From NCBI GenBank assembly GCA_946222495.1, contig CAMICF010000137.1, positions 1 through 7,856 of the forward strand: 7,856 bases of DNA, read 5' to 3'. Under the pieces are notes generated by a model. That model saw only the letters and a program-made list of their open reading frames with translations, did not search any database and was not told the origin of the DNA. Below, in pieces: positions 1 to 7,324 of the stretch (positions are counted from its first letter, which is position 1; every line of letters begins with the position of its first letter). A program made the translations under genes and the position numbers. This DNA comes from an uncultured Janibacter sp. (GTDB lineage: Bacteria; Actinomycetota; Actinomycetes; Actinomycetales; Dermatophilaceae).

Positions 1-1
1 C

Positions 2-919
2 TCCCCCGCCCCGGGCCCCGGTCAGGTGCGGGTCGCCGTGCGGGCCAGCGCGGTGAACTTCGCCGACACCCTCCTCTGCCGGGGCGAGTACCAGGTGCGG
101 CCGGATCCTCCCTTCGTCCCCGGGATGGAGGTGTGCGGCGACGTCCTCGAGATCGGGGCGGACGTCACCCACGTCGCCGTCGGCGACCGCGTCCTCGGCG
201 CGACCGCCCTGCCCCACGGCGGCTACGCGAGCGAGTGCCTCATGGACGCCGACGCGACCTTCGCCGCACCGACCGGGCTCGACGACGCCGCCGCCGCGGC
301 CCTCACCGTGAGCTACCAGACGGGGTGGCTCGCGCTCCACCGTCGCGCCCGCATCGCCGCCGGCGAGCACCTGCTCGTCCACGCCGCCTCCGGCGGTGTC
401 GGCTCCGCCGCCGTCCAGCTCGGGGTGGCCGCCGGGGCGCGCGTCATCGGTGTCGTCGGCGGCGCGGACAAGGTCGACGTCGCTCGCGACCTCGGCTGCG
501 AGGTGGTCATCGACCGCCGCGAGGAGGACGTCATCGAGCGGGTCAAGGAGGCCACCGGCGGGCACGGAGCCGACGTCGTCTACGACCCCGTCGGCGGCAC
601 CGCGTACCAGCAGAGCACGAAGTGCATCGCCTTCGAGGGGCGGATCGTCGTCGTCGGCTTCGCCTCCGGCCGGATCCCGGAGCCGCGCCTCAACCACGCG
701 ATGGTCAAGAACTACTCGATCCTCGGCCTCCACTACGGCCTCTACCGCGAGCGGGACCACGCCGTCATCGAGGAGTGCCAGGCCGACCTGAACCGTCTCG
801 CCGACGAGGGGCGGATCGCCCCCCTCGTCGCGGAGCGCTTCGGCTTCGAGGAGGTGCCGGCCGCACTCGCCCGCATCGCCAGCGGGTCGAGCACGGGCCG
901 CATCGTCGTCACCGCCTGA
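2..919 (+). CDS. NADPH:quinone oxidoreductase-like MDR family protein, 5'-truncated by the window edge
   Basis: This is a zinc-independent medium-chain dehydrogenase/reductase of the quinone oxidoreductase group, expected to be a cytoplasmic NAD(P)H-dependent reductase of quinones or other activated carbonyl/enone compounds. The frame is open to the left edge: bases 2-25 read SPAPGPGQ, which runs straight into VRVAVRASAVNFADTLL. That is the usual family sequence, so the GTG at 26 is an internal valine and roughly 20-25 N-terminal residues are missing. Counting from that valine, NFAD (11-14) begins the catalytic GroES-like domain, YQTGW (97-101) lies at the domain junction, and ASGGVGSAAVQLG (121-133) is the nucleotide-binding glycine motif. 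A Rossmann-type domain follows. The C-terminal STGRIVVTA is typical of the family. The structural and catalytic zinc-ligand pattern of alcohol dehydrogenases is not seen. It ends with TGA, convergent with pepN. The family assignment is strong; the substrate is unknown. Confidence 0.9.
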   Translation, partial: SPAPGPGQVRVAVRASAVNFADTLLCRGEYQVRPDPPFVPGMEVCGDVLEIGADVTHVAVGDRVLGATALPHGGYASECLMDADATFAAPTGLDDAAAAALTVSYQTGWLALHRRARIAAGEHLLVHAASGGVGSAAVQLGVAAGARVIGVVGGADKVDVARDLGCEVVIDRREEDVIERVKEATGGHGADVVYDPVGGTAYQQSTKCIAFEGRIVVVGFASGRIPEPRLNHAMVKNYSILGLHYGLYRERDHAVIEECQADLNRLADEGRIAPLVAERFGFEEVPAALARIASGSSTGRIVVTA

Positions 920-930
920 CCCCTCCCCCC

Positions 931-1020
931 GCATCTCCTTAAGGTCGTGCGCACCCCGGGCCGCATCTCCTTAAGGTCGTGCAGCCGTTGGGCATCTCCT
1001 TAAGGTCGTGCAGCTGTTGG
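931..1020. repeat. Tandem array of three 20-bp CCTTAAGG-centred imperfect palindromes
   Basis: Three identical copies of GCATCTCCTTAAGGTCGTGC lie at 931-950, 963-982 and 992-1011. Their starts are 32 and 29 bp apart. Copies 2 and 3 also share the next 9 bp (983-991 and 1012-1020) with one C/T difference, giving a 29-bp unit. Copy 1 is followed by an unrelated 12-bp spacer. Each copy is an imperfect dyad: the arms GCA and CCTT pair with AAGG and TGC, so 7 of 10 positions are symmetric about the centre. CCTTAAGG leaves no loop, so a protein-binding site fits better than an RNA hairpin. The array fills the spacer between the 3' ends of two convergent genes, where promoter regulation is not expected. 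No other CCTTAAGG was noticed in the window. The function is unknown to me. Confidence 0.9.
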
Positions 1021-1040
1021 GCAGCTCCTCACGCTCGCGC
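1021..1040. repeat. Degenerate fourth copy of the repeat, overlapping the pepN 3' end
   Basis: Starting exactly 29 bp after copy 3, this 20-bp stretch matches the repeat core at 15 of 20 positions. It has lost the CCTTAAGG centre (it reads CCTCACGC). It includes the pepN stop codon (1029-1031, reverse strand) and its last three sense codons. Keeping the 29-bp register supports common origin, but similarity over so short a GC-rich stretch could be chance. Confidence 0.45.
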
Positions 1041-3512
1041 GGAGGGGGCGGGGAAGGCTCGCCGGGAGGCCAGGGCCTCCTCGAGCTCGGACTGCTGGTC
1101 GACGATGGCCCGACGCACACCCTGCTGGAGGTCGTCGCGGGCCAGCGCCGCGCGCGAGAGCTCCAGCGTCTCCGCGCTGACGGCGCGTGAGGGATAGGTC
1201 ATCGACGCCACCTTGGCGAGGGCGTCCTCGCCGAGCCAGCCCGTCATCGGCGGGATGTCCGTGAAGTACCGCGGGACGAAGGGCGCGACCAGCGACTGGT
1301 CCTGCGGCCCCCAGAAGCCCGCGGCGATGGCGACGAGCTCGTGGTTGCTGCGGGACCGGTTGGTCGTGAGGTCGGCCCAGGCCTCCCCCTTCGCCTCCTC
1401 GGTGGGGATCGCGGCACGGGCAGTGAGGGAGCCGAGCTGGCCGCTCATCGTCCGGTCGCCGGCGAGCGCCTCGTCGATCTCGGCGGCACCGATGACACCG
1501 CGGCGGCTCAGCTGCCCGAGGAGGATCCAGCGGAAGTCGGCGTCGCCCGCCAGGCCCTGCGGGAGGTCGCGCCCCTCGGCCCACGGCACGAGCCGGCCGG
1601 CGACGTCGTCGGTGGTGCGGGCGACGAGCCGGGCCGCGTGCAACGCCATCGAGGACCCGGGCGCGGCCGCGGCGAGGACCTGCTCGCCGACCGCGGACAT
1701 GCGCGCCCGCGCGGCGTCCTGCTCGTCCTCGGGCAGGAGGACGCGGATGACCCGGTTGGTCAGGTGCATCCCGGCCCGGGAGAAGATCGAGTCGTTGGTC
1801 TCGGCGGGCAGTGCGGACTCACCGAGGTCGACGAGGAGCCGCGGGTCGACCTCGGCGAGGGCGACACCGTCCCGGAGGCCGATCCAGATGACGGCCCGGG
1901 CCTGCGCGTCGGTGAGGAGGGGCAGCTGACCGCGGAGCGCGTCGAGCGACTGCCCGTCGAGGATCGGCGTGGCCCAGGTGAGGTCACCGGCGTTGGGCAG
2001 GACGAGCGGCGCCGCGAGATCGAGGTCCGGCACGGGGGCGTCGTCGGCCTGCAGGGTGAGCGCCGACCGCGAGGTCTCGTTGCCGCCGTCGAAGGTCGCG
2101 ATGTCGAAGGCGTGGGGTCGCTCCGCGGGGAAGGCCTCAGGGGCCCGGCGGGTGACCGTCCCGGAGGCCCGGTCGACGGCGATGGTGTCCACGCCGGAGG
2201 TCTCGAGCCACCCCCGGCTCCACGTCGCCAGCTCCCGTCCGCTGGCGCGCTCCATCGCCCCGAGGAACCCCGCGAGCGTGCCGTTGCCGTAGGAGTGCTC
2301 GGTGAGGTAGTCCCGGATGCCGGCGAGGAAGGCCTCGTCGCCGATGAACTCGATGAGCTGGCGGATGACGGCCGCGCCCTTCGCGTAGGAGATCCCGTCG
2401 AAGTTCGCGAGCGCGGACTTCGCGTCCGGCGCGGGCGACCCGGCGACGGGGTGCGTCGAGGGGGCCCGCTCGGCGCCGTAGCCCCAGGACTTGCGCGACA
2501 TCGTCGAGTCGACCCAGGCCTCCGTGTAGCCCGTCGCCTCGACGAGGCAGCGGTGGGCCATGTACTCCGCGAAGGACTCGTTGAGCCAGAGGTCGTCCCA
2601 CCACTTCGGGCTGACGAGGTCGCCGAACCACATGTGCGCCATCTCGTGGCTGATCGTGTTGGCCCGGGTGAGGAGCTCGTCGCGGCCGACCGCGCCCCGG
2701 AAGAGGTAGGCGTCGCGGAGGACGACGCACCCGGGGTTCTCCATGGCGCCGGCGTTGAACTCCGGGACGAAGACCTGGTCGTAGTCGTCGAAGGGGTACC
2801 GGATGCCGAAGATCGAGTGGAAATAGTCGAAGCTCTGCCGCGTCACCTCGAGCATCTCCGGGGCGTGCTCCTCCAGCTGCTCCCGCATCGAGGCCCGCGC
2901 GAAGAGACCGAGGGCGATCCCGTCGTGCTCGTCGCGCACGGAGACGTAGGGGCCGGCGCACAGCGCGACGAAGTACGTCGACAGCGGCCGGGTCTCCGCG
3001 AGGTGCCACACGCCCCCGTCGGAGATGGTCCCCGCGCCGTTGCCGATGACCTGCCAGTCGACGGGCGCCTTGACGCACAGGGCGTAGGGGGCCTTGGTGT
3101 CCGGCTGGTCGAGGCAGGCGAAGACCGCCGGCGCGGCATCGAGGAAGAGGTGGCTGAAGACGTAGTCCTCGCCGTCCGCCGGGTCGGTCGCCCGGTGCAG
3201 ACCCTCGCCGTCGTGGCTGAAGGCCATCGTCGCCGCGACCTCGACGACGTGGTCACCGGCCGTGACCGTCAGCGGGAGCCGGCCCTCGGCGAGCGCCGAG
3301 ACGTCGAGGTCCTCGCCGTCGATGCTGGCCCGGTGCAGGGTCACCGGCTTGACGTCGACGAAGGTCGACCCGTCCCCGGTGGCCGTGAGGTGGATCCGGG
3401 TGAGCGAGCCGAAGGTCTCCGCCCCCCGGTCGAGGTCGAGCTCGACCTCCATCCGGGTCACGGCGAGGAGGGCTGCGCGGTCAAGGGCTTCGTCACGAGT
3501 GAGGGAGGGCAC
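1029..3512 (-). CDS. pepN: Aminopeptidase N, M1 family zinc metallopeptidase
   Basis: This cytoplasmic zinc aminopeptidase releases N-terminal residues from peptides and takes part in peptide turnover. At 827 residues it is close to the usual length of actinobacterial PepN. The N-terminal beta-sandwich domain (about 10-200) is followed by the catalytic domain. That domain has the exopeptidase motif GAMEN at 255-259, the zinc motif HEMAH at 289-293 (zinc ligands H289 and H293, catalytic E290), and the third zinc ligand E312 in NESFAEY at the canonical 18-residue spacing. The transition-state tyrosine is Y376 in SYAKG. The helical C-terminal domain (about 500-820) is alanine- and leucine-rich, as in the family. 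There is no signal peptide or membrane segment. The start is a GTG at 3510-3512, preceded by AGGA with a 7-base spacer; the resulting N-terminus, PSLTRDEALDRAALL, matches the family. The only ATG just upstream (3518-3520) is out of frame. The gene is monocistronic here, divergent from the PucR-type regulator. All catalytic residues are present. Confidence 0.97.
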   Translation of the reverse strand: MPSLTRDEALDRAALLAVTRMEVELDLDRGAETFGSLTRIHLTATGDGSTFVDVKPVTLHRASIDGEDLDVSALAEGRLPLTVTAGDHVVEVAATMAFSHDGEGLHRATDPADGEDYVFSHLFLDAAPAVFACLDQPDTKAPYALCVKAPVDWQVIGNGAGTISDGGVWHLAETRPLSTYFVALCAGPYVSVRDEHDGIALGLFARASMREQLEEHAPEMLEVTRQSFDYFHSIFGIRYPFDDYDQVFVPEFNAGAMENPGCVVLRDAYLFRGAVGRDELLTRANTISHEMAHMWFGDLVSPKWWDDLWLNESFAEYMAHRCLVEATGYTEAWVDSTMSRKSWGYGAERAPSTHPVAGSPAPDAKSALANFDGISYAKGAAVIRQLIEFIGDEAFLAGIRDYLTEHSYGNGTLAGFLGAMERASGRELATWSRGWLETSGVDTIAVDRASGTVTRRAPEAFPAERPHAFDIATFDGGNETSRSALTLQADDAPVPDLDLAAPLVLPNAGDLTWATPILDGQSLDALRGQLPLLTDAQARAVIWIGLRDGVALAEVDPRLLVDLGESALPAETNDSIFSRAGMHLTNRVIRVLLPEDEQDAARARMSAVGEQVLAAAAPGSSMALHAARLVARTTDDVAGRLVPWAEGRDLPQGLAGDADFRWILLGQLSRRGVIGAAEIDEALAGDRTMSGQLGSLTARAAIPTEEAKGEAWADLTTNRSRSNHELVAIAAGFWGPQDQSLVAPFVPRYFTDIPPMTGWLGEDALAKVASMTYPSRAVSAETLELSRAALARDDLQQGVRRAIVDQQSELEEALASRRAFPAPSARA

Positions 3513-3620
3513 CCCCGCATCCTGTCACCGGCCGCGGCCGCCGACGACGAGGCGGGGCAGGGCGGCTCGACCTAGACTTGTCCGGCGCTGCGCCGGTGCA
3601 GCGCGACGGACGGAGGCGAG
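3513..3620. promoter_or_regulatory. Shared upstream region of the divergent pepN and PucR-type regulator genes
   Basis: About 108 bp separate the two divergent start codons, so both promoters should lie here. On the plus strand TAGACT (3573-3578) fits an actinobacterial TANNNT -10 element, but no convincing -35 is seen about 17 bp upstream. GGAGG (3612-3616) lies 4 bases before the regulator ATG and is a good ribosome binding site. On the minus strand AGGA (3520-3523) serves pepN. The promoter assignments are weak; the ribosome binding sites are good. Confidence 0.4.
3582..3596. promoter_or_regulatory. Perfect inverted repeat CCGGCG-CTG-CGCCGG in the divergent promoter region
   Basis: A 6-bp perfect stem with a 3-base centre lies 3 bp downstream of the candidate TAGACT -10 and 24 bp upstream of the regulator start codon. 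It would therefore sit at the start of the regulator transcript. It could be an operator for autoregulation or a 5' leader hairpin. Short GC palindromes arise often by chance in DNA this GC-rich. Confidence 0.35.
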
Positions 3621-4859
3621 ATGAGATCGGAGCCGGAGCGACACTCCCCGGTCGAGCCCGGACTGCTGGCGATGCGTCTCGTGCGCGCTCGCGCAGAACG
3701 GGTGGACGCTCTCACCGAGCGCCTCGTCGCGGCCATCGCCCGGGAGAACCCCGCCTATGCGATGACCGGTGTCGTCCCCGGCGGGGATCTGTGGCGCTCC
3801 TGCCACGACAACATCGAGCGCGTCCTGGACATGCTCGTCCTCGCCGTACGACCGGACGGCCGGCTCTCCTCCACGGAGGACATGAAGTACTTCGCCGATG
3901 CGGCGCGCGAGACGGGGAGGCGGCGCGCGGAGCAGGGGCTCCCCCTGGATGACCTGCTCCGCTCGTACCGGCTGGGTGGGCGCCTCATCTGGGAGGACCT
4001 CGTCCGGCGGGCCGACCCGCCGCTGGACGCCGCGAGCCTGCAGGATCTCGGCCTGCAGCTGTGGACCACCGTCGACCAGTCCTCGGCGGTCGTGGCCCAG
4101 GCCTACCGGAGCGCAGAGCAGCGCCTGATGCACCAGGACACCCAGCGGATGGCCGCCCTGTGGGAGGGGCTGCTCGGGGGCCGTGCCCGAGAGCAGTCCT
4201 TCGCCCAGGAGTTCTCCCGCCGCACGGACATCCCCGTGGACGCCCCGCTCCTGCTCGCCCTCCTCCGAGGAACGACCCCCGAGGAGGCGGCCGCGACCCT
4301 GTCCGGCACCGTTGACCGCTTCGAGCTGGCCGCGGCCTGGCAGTCCCGGGGCACCGACGACGTCGTCGGCCTGCTCGTCCTCGGCGGGCACATCGACCAC
4401 CGGTCCGTGCTCGCCGAGCTCGACACGGTTCGGGGCATCGACGGCGGCATCTCCGATCTCTGCCCCGGCCTGGCCGACGTGGACCGCGCCTTCGAGCAGG
4501 CCAAGGTGGCACTCGACGGCGCCGGCCCGGGGGGCGGGCTCATCGCCTACGTCACCCGGCTCGTGCCCGCCCTGCTCCTGAGCTCACCGCAGGTCAGCGG
4601 CCAGCTCATCGACCTCTGGCTCGGCCCCCTGCTCTCCCTCGACGACGCGGAGGGGCCCGATCTCATCGCCACGCTCGAGGCCTGGGTCCGGGTCGGCGGC
4701 TCCACGAGTCGCGCGGCCGAGCTCATCCCCTGCCACCGCAACACGGTGCTCAACCGACTCACCCGGGTCGCCCACCTCACCGGCCACCGGCTCGTCGACG
4801 GCCCTCCGCCGACCGGGCTGGCCCTCGCGCTGGAGGCCCACCACCTCGGCGTGGGCTGA
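3621..4859 (+). CDS. PucR/CdaR-family transcriptional regulator
   Basis: This is a 412-residue cytoplasmic DNA-binding regulator. Residues about 20-165 (for example VDALTERLVAAIARENPAY and the DDLLRSYRLGGRLIWEDL stretch) resemble the RsbR/RsbT co-antagonist-like N-terminal domain found in many actinobacterial PucR-type proteins. Residues about 200-300 resemble the degenerate GGDEF-like middle domain of the CdaR group, and PGLADVDRAFEQAKVAL (282-298) has its typical closing helix. Residues about 347-408 are the C-terminal PucR helix-turn-helix, with GGSTSRAAELIPCHRNTV (359-376) followed by NRLTRV matching the familiar GGS..RTAE...HRNTV.YRL pattern. The ATG at 3621 has GGAGG 4 bases upstream. 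It is transcribed toward the molybdenum hydroxylase genes, 134 bp ahead of them, so it is a plausible activator or repressor of that pair. The PucR name comes from purine catabolism, but family members sense many ligands, so the effector is not implied. Confidence 0.92.
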   Translation: MRSEPERHSPVEPGLLAMRLVRARAERVDALTERLVAAIARENPAYAMTGVVPGGDLWRSCHDNIERVLDMLVLAVRPDGRLSSTEDMKYFADAARETGRRRAEQGLPLDDLLRSYRLGGRLIWEDLVRRADPPLDAASLQDLGLQLWTTVDQSSAVVAQAYRSAEQRLMHQDTQRMAALWEGLLGGRAREQSFAQEFSRRTDIPVDAPLLLALLRGTTPEEAAATLSGTVDRFELAAAWQSRGTDDVVGLLVLGGHIDHRSVLAELDTVRGIDGGISDLCPGLADVDRAFEQAKVALDGAGPGGGLIAYVTRLVPALLLSSPQVSGQLIDLWLGPLLSLDDAEGPDLIATLEAWVRVGGSTSRAAELIPCHRNTVLNRLTRVAHLTGHRLVDGPPPTGLALALEAHHLGVG

Positions 4860-4876
4860 CCCCCTTCCGACCCCGT

Positions 4877-4891
4877 TGTGCGGACTGCACA
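4877..4891. promoter_or_regulatory. Candidate operator TGTGC-N5-GCACA upstream of the molybdenum hydroxylase genes
   Basis: This is a perfect 5-bp inverted repeat with a 5-base spacer, so the half-sites are 10 bp apart, about one helical turn, as expected for a dimeric helix-turn-helix protein. It lies 18 bp after the regulator stop codon and 102 bp before the large-subunit ATG, upstream of the candidate -10. The position suits an activator site for the PucR-type protein, or a regulator hairpin. Assigning it to that protein is inference. Confidence 0.45.
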
Positions 4892-4935
4892 GCGTGGCGC
4901 CTCCGATGGTGGGCACTCTCAGGTCGCGGCCCCGG

Positions 4936-4993
4936 GTGGCCACGGATCTAATGACGGGTGCATCGACACCGCCGTCGACCGGAAGGCCCCCTG
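4936..4993 (+). promoter_or_regulatory. Putative promoter and ribosome binding site of the molybdenum hydroxylase large subunit
   Basis: TCTAAT at 4947-4952 is an A/T-rich hexamer in a GC-rich setting and a possible -10 element; I see no good -35. An 8-bp palindrome, GTGGCCAC (4936-4943), sits just upstream and might be a regulator site. GGAAGG (4981-4986) lies 7 bases before the ATG at 4994 and fixes that start, in preference to the in-frame GTG at 4958, which has no such site. The promoter is tentative; the ribosome binding site is good. Confidence 0.45.
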
Positions 4994-7315
4994 ATGACCG
5001 ACATCCACACCACCGAGCTCCCCGACGACTCCGTCCCGGGACCGAGCCGGCGCACGTTCCTGGGCTATGTCCTCAGCAGCGCCACGCTCGTCACCGCCGC
5101 GGAGATGAGCCTCGGGTCGGAGAGCGCGGAGGCGGCCCCGTCCCCACCGTCGATCCCCGAGATCCTCGACCTCAACGACCTGCTCTCGGTGGCCGGCGCA
5201 CCGACCGCCAATCTCATCAAGATCACGATCGGTGAGGACGGCCGGGCCTCCTTCGAGCTCCCCCGGGCGGAGGTCGGTCAGGGCATCGTCACCTCGACCG
5301 CGATGATCATCGCCGAGGAGCTCGACCTCCCCCTCGACCGGGTGGACGTCACCCTGGCCAAGGCCCGGCCCGAGCTGCTCTTCAACCAGCTCACCGGCGG
5401 GTCGAACACGACGATCTCCACCTACACCCCCATCCGCGTGGCAGCCGCGCTCGCGAAGCAGCAGCTCCTCAAGGCCGCCGCCACGGTGCTCGGGGACACG
5501 GTGGGAGCGCTCACCGCGAAGCTCGGGATCATCACCGGCAGCTCCGGCAAGAGCGTCACCTACGGTGAGCTGGCGGCCAAGGCCTCCGTCACCGACAGCG
5601 TCCGGGCATCGGTCACCCTGAAGCCCACGAAGGACCACACGGTCATCGGCACTCCACAGGGACGCACCGACGCCCGCGACGCGGTGACCGGCCGCAAGAA
5701 GTTCGCCATGGACCTCAAGGTCGAGGGCGCGCTCCCGACGATGGTCTGTCGCCCCCCGAACCACAACGGCAAGCCGGTCCGGCTGAAGAACCGGGCCGAG
5801 ATCGAGGCCATGCCCGGGGTCACCGACGTCGCGAAGATCGACACCGGCATCGCGGTCCGCGCCAAGACCTTCGGCCAGTGCATCGACGCCATCCGGGCGA
5901 TGGACGTGGAGTGGAAGGGAGGTCGCCTCGCCGGGCAGTCGGAGAAGGCGGTCCTCGACGGGATCAAGAAGGCCGAGCTGCCGATGGTCGTCCCGAAGGT
6001 GCCCGTCCTGGCCAAGCAGATCGATGCCGAGTTCACCTTCCACTTCCGCAGCAACTCCTCCCTGGAGCCCAACTGCGCCATCGCCGACGTCCGCGCCGGG
6101 TCCGCCGAGATCTGGGGCTCCCTGAAGTCCCCGGTCGTCGCCCAGGAGGAGATCGCGGCCCGGATCGGTCTGCCGATCTCGAAGGTCACGGTCCACGTCG
6201 TCGACGGGGGCGGGTCCTTCGGGCGCAAGCTCTTCTACGACGCGGCGCTCGAGGCGGCCCTGATCTCCAAGGCGATGGGCAAGCCGGTGCGCCTGATGTG
6301 GCACCGGGCCGACGAGCCGCGGCAGGGGCGTCTGCACCCCGCGTGCACCTCGCGCGTCCGGGCGACCCACCTCCTCGGTCAGGTGCTGACCTTCGAGCAG
6401 CGGCACACGAGCGTCAAGACGGACTTCGGCCACGGCCTGGGCGAGATCATCACCTCCCTCGCCTCACGGCTGCCGGTCGGCGACCTCACCTTCTCCGAGA
6501 CGATCTTCACGCTGACCCAGGAGATGCCCTACGACTTCGGCGTCATCACCCAGCTGCTCACCGAGACGGACACGCGCTTCAACACCGGCAGCATGCGCAA
6601 CATCTACTCCCCCGACGTCCGCACGGCGGCCGAGCTGGTCATCGACGAGCTGGCCAAGCAGCTCAAGCTCGACCCACTCACCTTCCGGCGCAAGTTCCTG
6701 CGCAACAAGGACGCCCGCGCCGCGCTGGACAAGGTCGCCGAGGTCGGTCAGTGGGGACGTGACCTGCCGGACGGCATGGCCCAGGGCATCGCGGTGCACA
6801 AGGAGTACAAGGGAGTCACCGCCTGCCTCGTCGAGCTGGACTGCCGGCCGGAGACTGTCAACCGCACGGTCCGTGACGGGGTCACCGGCCCCCGGGTGAC
6901 CAAGGCCGTCTTCGCCGTGGACGCCGGCCTCGTCATCAACCCCACCGGCCTGGAGGCCCAGATGCTCGGCGGCGTCCAGGACGGGATCGCGCTGGCGCTC
7001 ACGTCGAGCTGCCACCTCGAGGACGGTCACTTCCTCGAGGCCAGCTGGGACAACTACTTCTACACCCGGCAGTGGAACACCCCACCCGAGATCCAGGTCG
7101 AGATCATGCCCTCGGAGTCGGGTCAGCCCGGCGGCGCCGGCGAGGCCGGTGTCGCGGCGAGCTTCGCGGCGATCGCCTGCGCCTACGCCCGAGCGACCGG
7201 CACGATGCCCACCGAGTTCCCGATCAACCACTCCGACCCCATCGACTTCGAGGTCAAGAGCTTCGTGCCCCCGGTGCCGGAGTCCCCGACCGACGGTCTC
7301 GACCACACCTTCTGA
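4994..7315 (+). CDS. Tat-exported molybdopterin-binding large subunit of an IorB-like aldehyde/N-heterocycle oxidoreductase
   Basis: This is the catalytic subunit of a xanthine oxidase-family molybdenum hydroxylase, of the isoquinoline 1-oxidoreductase beta / membrane-side aldehyde dehydrogenase type. Such enzymes insert water-derived oxygen into an aldehyde or N-heterocycle. It has 773 residues from the ATG supported by GGAAGG. Residues 18-24, SRRTFLG, followed by a hydrophobic stretch and ending near SAEAA (44-48), form a twin-arginine signal, so folded, cofactor-loaded protein is expected outside the cytoplasm. An N-terminal cofactor-binding part carries EVGQG (93-97). The a/b hammerhead region is about 215-300. 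SLEPN (356-360) and DGGGSFGRK (404-412) belong to cofactor-binding loops. GGAGEAG (713-719) contains E717, the expected catalytic glutamate. The family's common WRSV-like motif reads MRNI here (534-537). The gene lies upstream of its small subunit with a 9-bp gap. The family is clear, the substrate unknown; true xanthine dehydrogenase activity is unlikely given the Tat signal and the absence of a neighbouring FAD subunit. Confidence 0.92.
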   Translation: MTDIHTTELPDDSVPGPSRRTFLGYVLSSATLVTAAEMSLGSESAEAAPSPPSIPEILDLNDLLSVAGAPTANLIKITIGEDGRASFELPRAEVGQGIVTSTAMIIAEELDLPLDRVDVTLAKARPELLFNQLTGGSNTTISTYTPIRVAAALAKQQLLKAAATVLGDTVGALTAKLGIITGSSGKSVTYGELAAKASVTDSVRASVTLKPTKDHTVIGTPQGRTDARDAVTGRKKFAMDLKVEGALPTMVCRPPNHNGKPVRLKNRAEIEAMPGVTDVAKIDTGIAVRAKTFGQCIDAIRAMDVEWKGGRLAGQSEKAVLDGIKKAELPMVVPKVPVLAKQIDAEFTFHFRSNSSLEPNCAIADVRAGSAEIWGSLKSPVVAQEEIAARIGLPISKVTVHVVDGGGSFGRKLFYDAALEAALISKAMGKPVRLMWHRADEPRQGRLHPACTSRVRATHLLGQVLTFEQRHTSVKTDFGHGLGEIITSLASRLPVGDLTFSETIFTLTQEMPYDFGVITQLLTETDTRFNTGSMRNIYSPDVRTAAELVIDELAKQLKLDPLTFRRKFLRNKDARAALDKVAEVGQWGRDLPDGMAQGIAVHKEYKGVTACLVELDCRPETVNRTVRDGVTGPRVTKAVFAVDAGLVINPTGLEAQMLGGVQDGIALALTSSCHLEDGHFLEASWDNYFYTRQWNTPPEIQVEIMPSESGQPGGAGEAGVAASFAAIACAYARATGTMPTEFPINHSDPIDFEVKSFVPPVPESPTDGLDHTF

Positions 7316-7324
7316 GGAGCCTCC

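Noticed and set aside
26..28. GTG at 26 as the true start of the quinone oxidoreductase-like gene
   Set aside because: The frame is open to base 2 and encodes SPAPGPGQ, which family members have just before the VRV.A..VNF segment, so the gene continues beyond the window edge.
931..1020. CRISPR array
   Set aside because: The repeat is only 20 bp and the spacers are 9-12 bp, two of them nearly identical. That does not fit CRISPR repeat-spacer dimensions, and no cas gene is present.
931..1020. Intrinsic bidirectional terminator for the convergent genes
   Set aside because: Each dyad is centred on CCTTAAGG with no loop and has no T-tract, so a standard hairpin terminator is not supported. Protein-dependent termination is not excluded.
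1341..3575. 744-codon open frame on the plus strand, antisense to pepN
   Set aside because: It overlaps pepN, which has complete M1 catalytic motifs. The translation is a low-complexity Arg/Gly/Val/Asp/Glu-rich string with no recognisable domain, as expected for a shadow frame in very GC-rich DNA.
4958..4993. Twelve-residue N-terminal extension of the large subunit from a GTG at 4958
   Set aside because: The extension is arginine-rich. The ATG at 4994 has GGAAGG at 7-base spacing and gives a Tat signal with a normal-length n-region.
4919..6433. 504-codon open frame on the minus strand opposite the regulator-hydroxylase spacer and large-subunit gene
   Set aside because: Its translation is biased to Gly, Asp, Arg, Leu and Val with no family motif, and it is antisense to a gene with clear domains.
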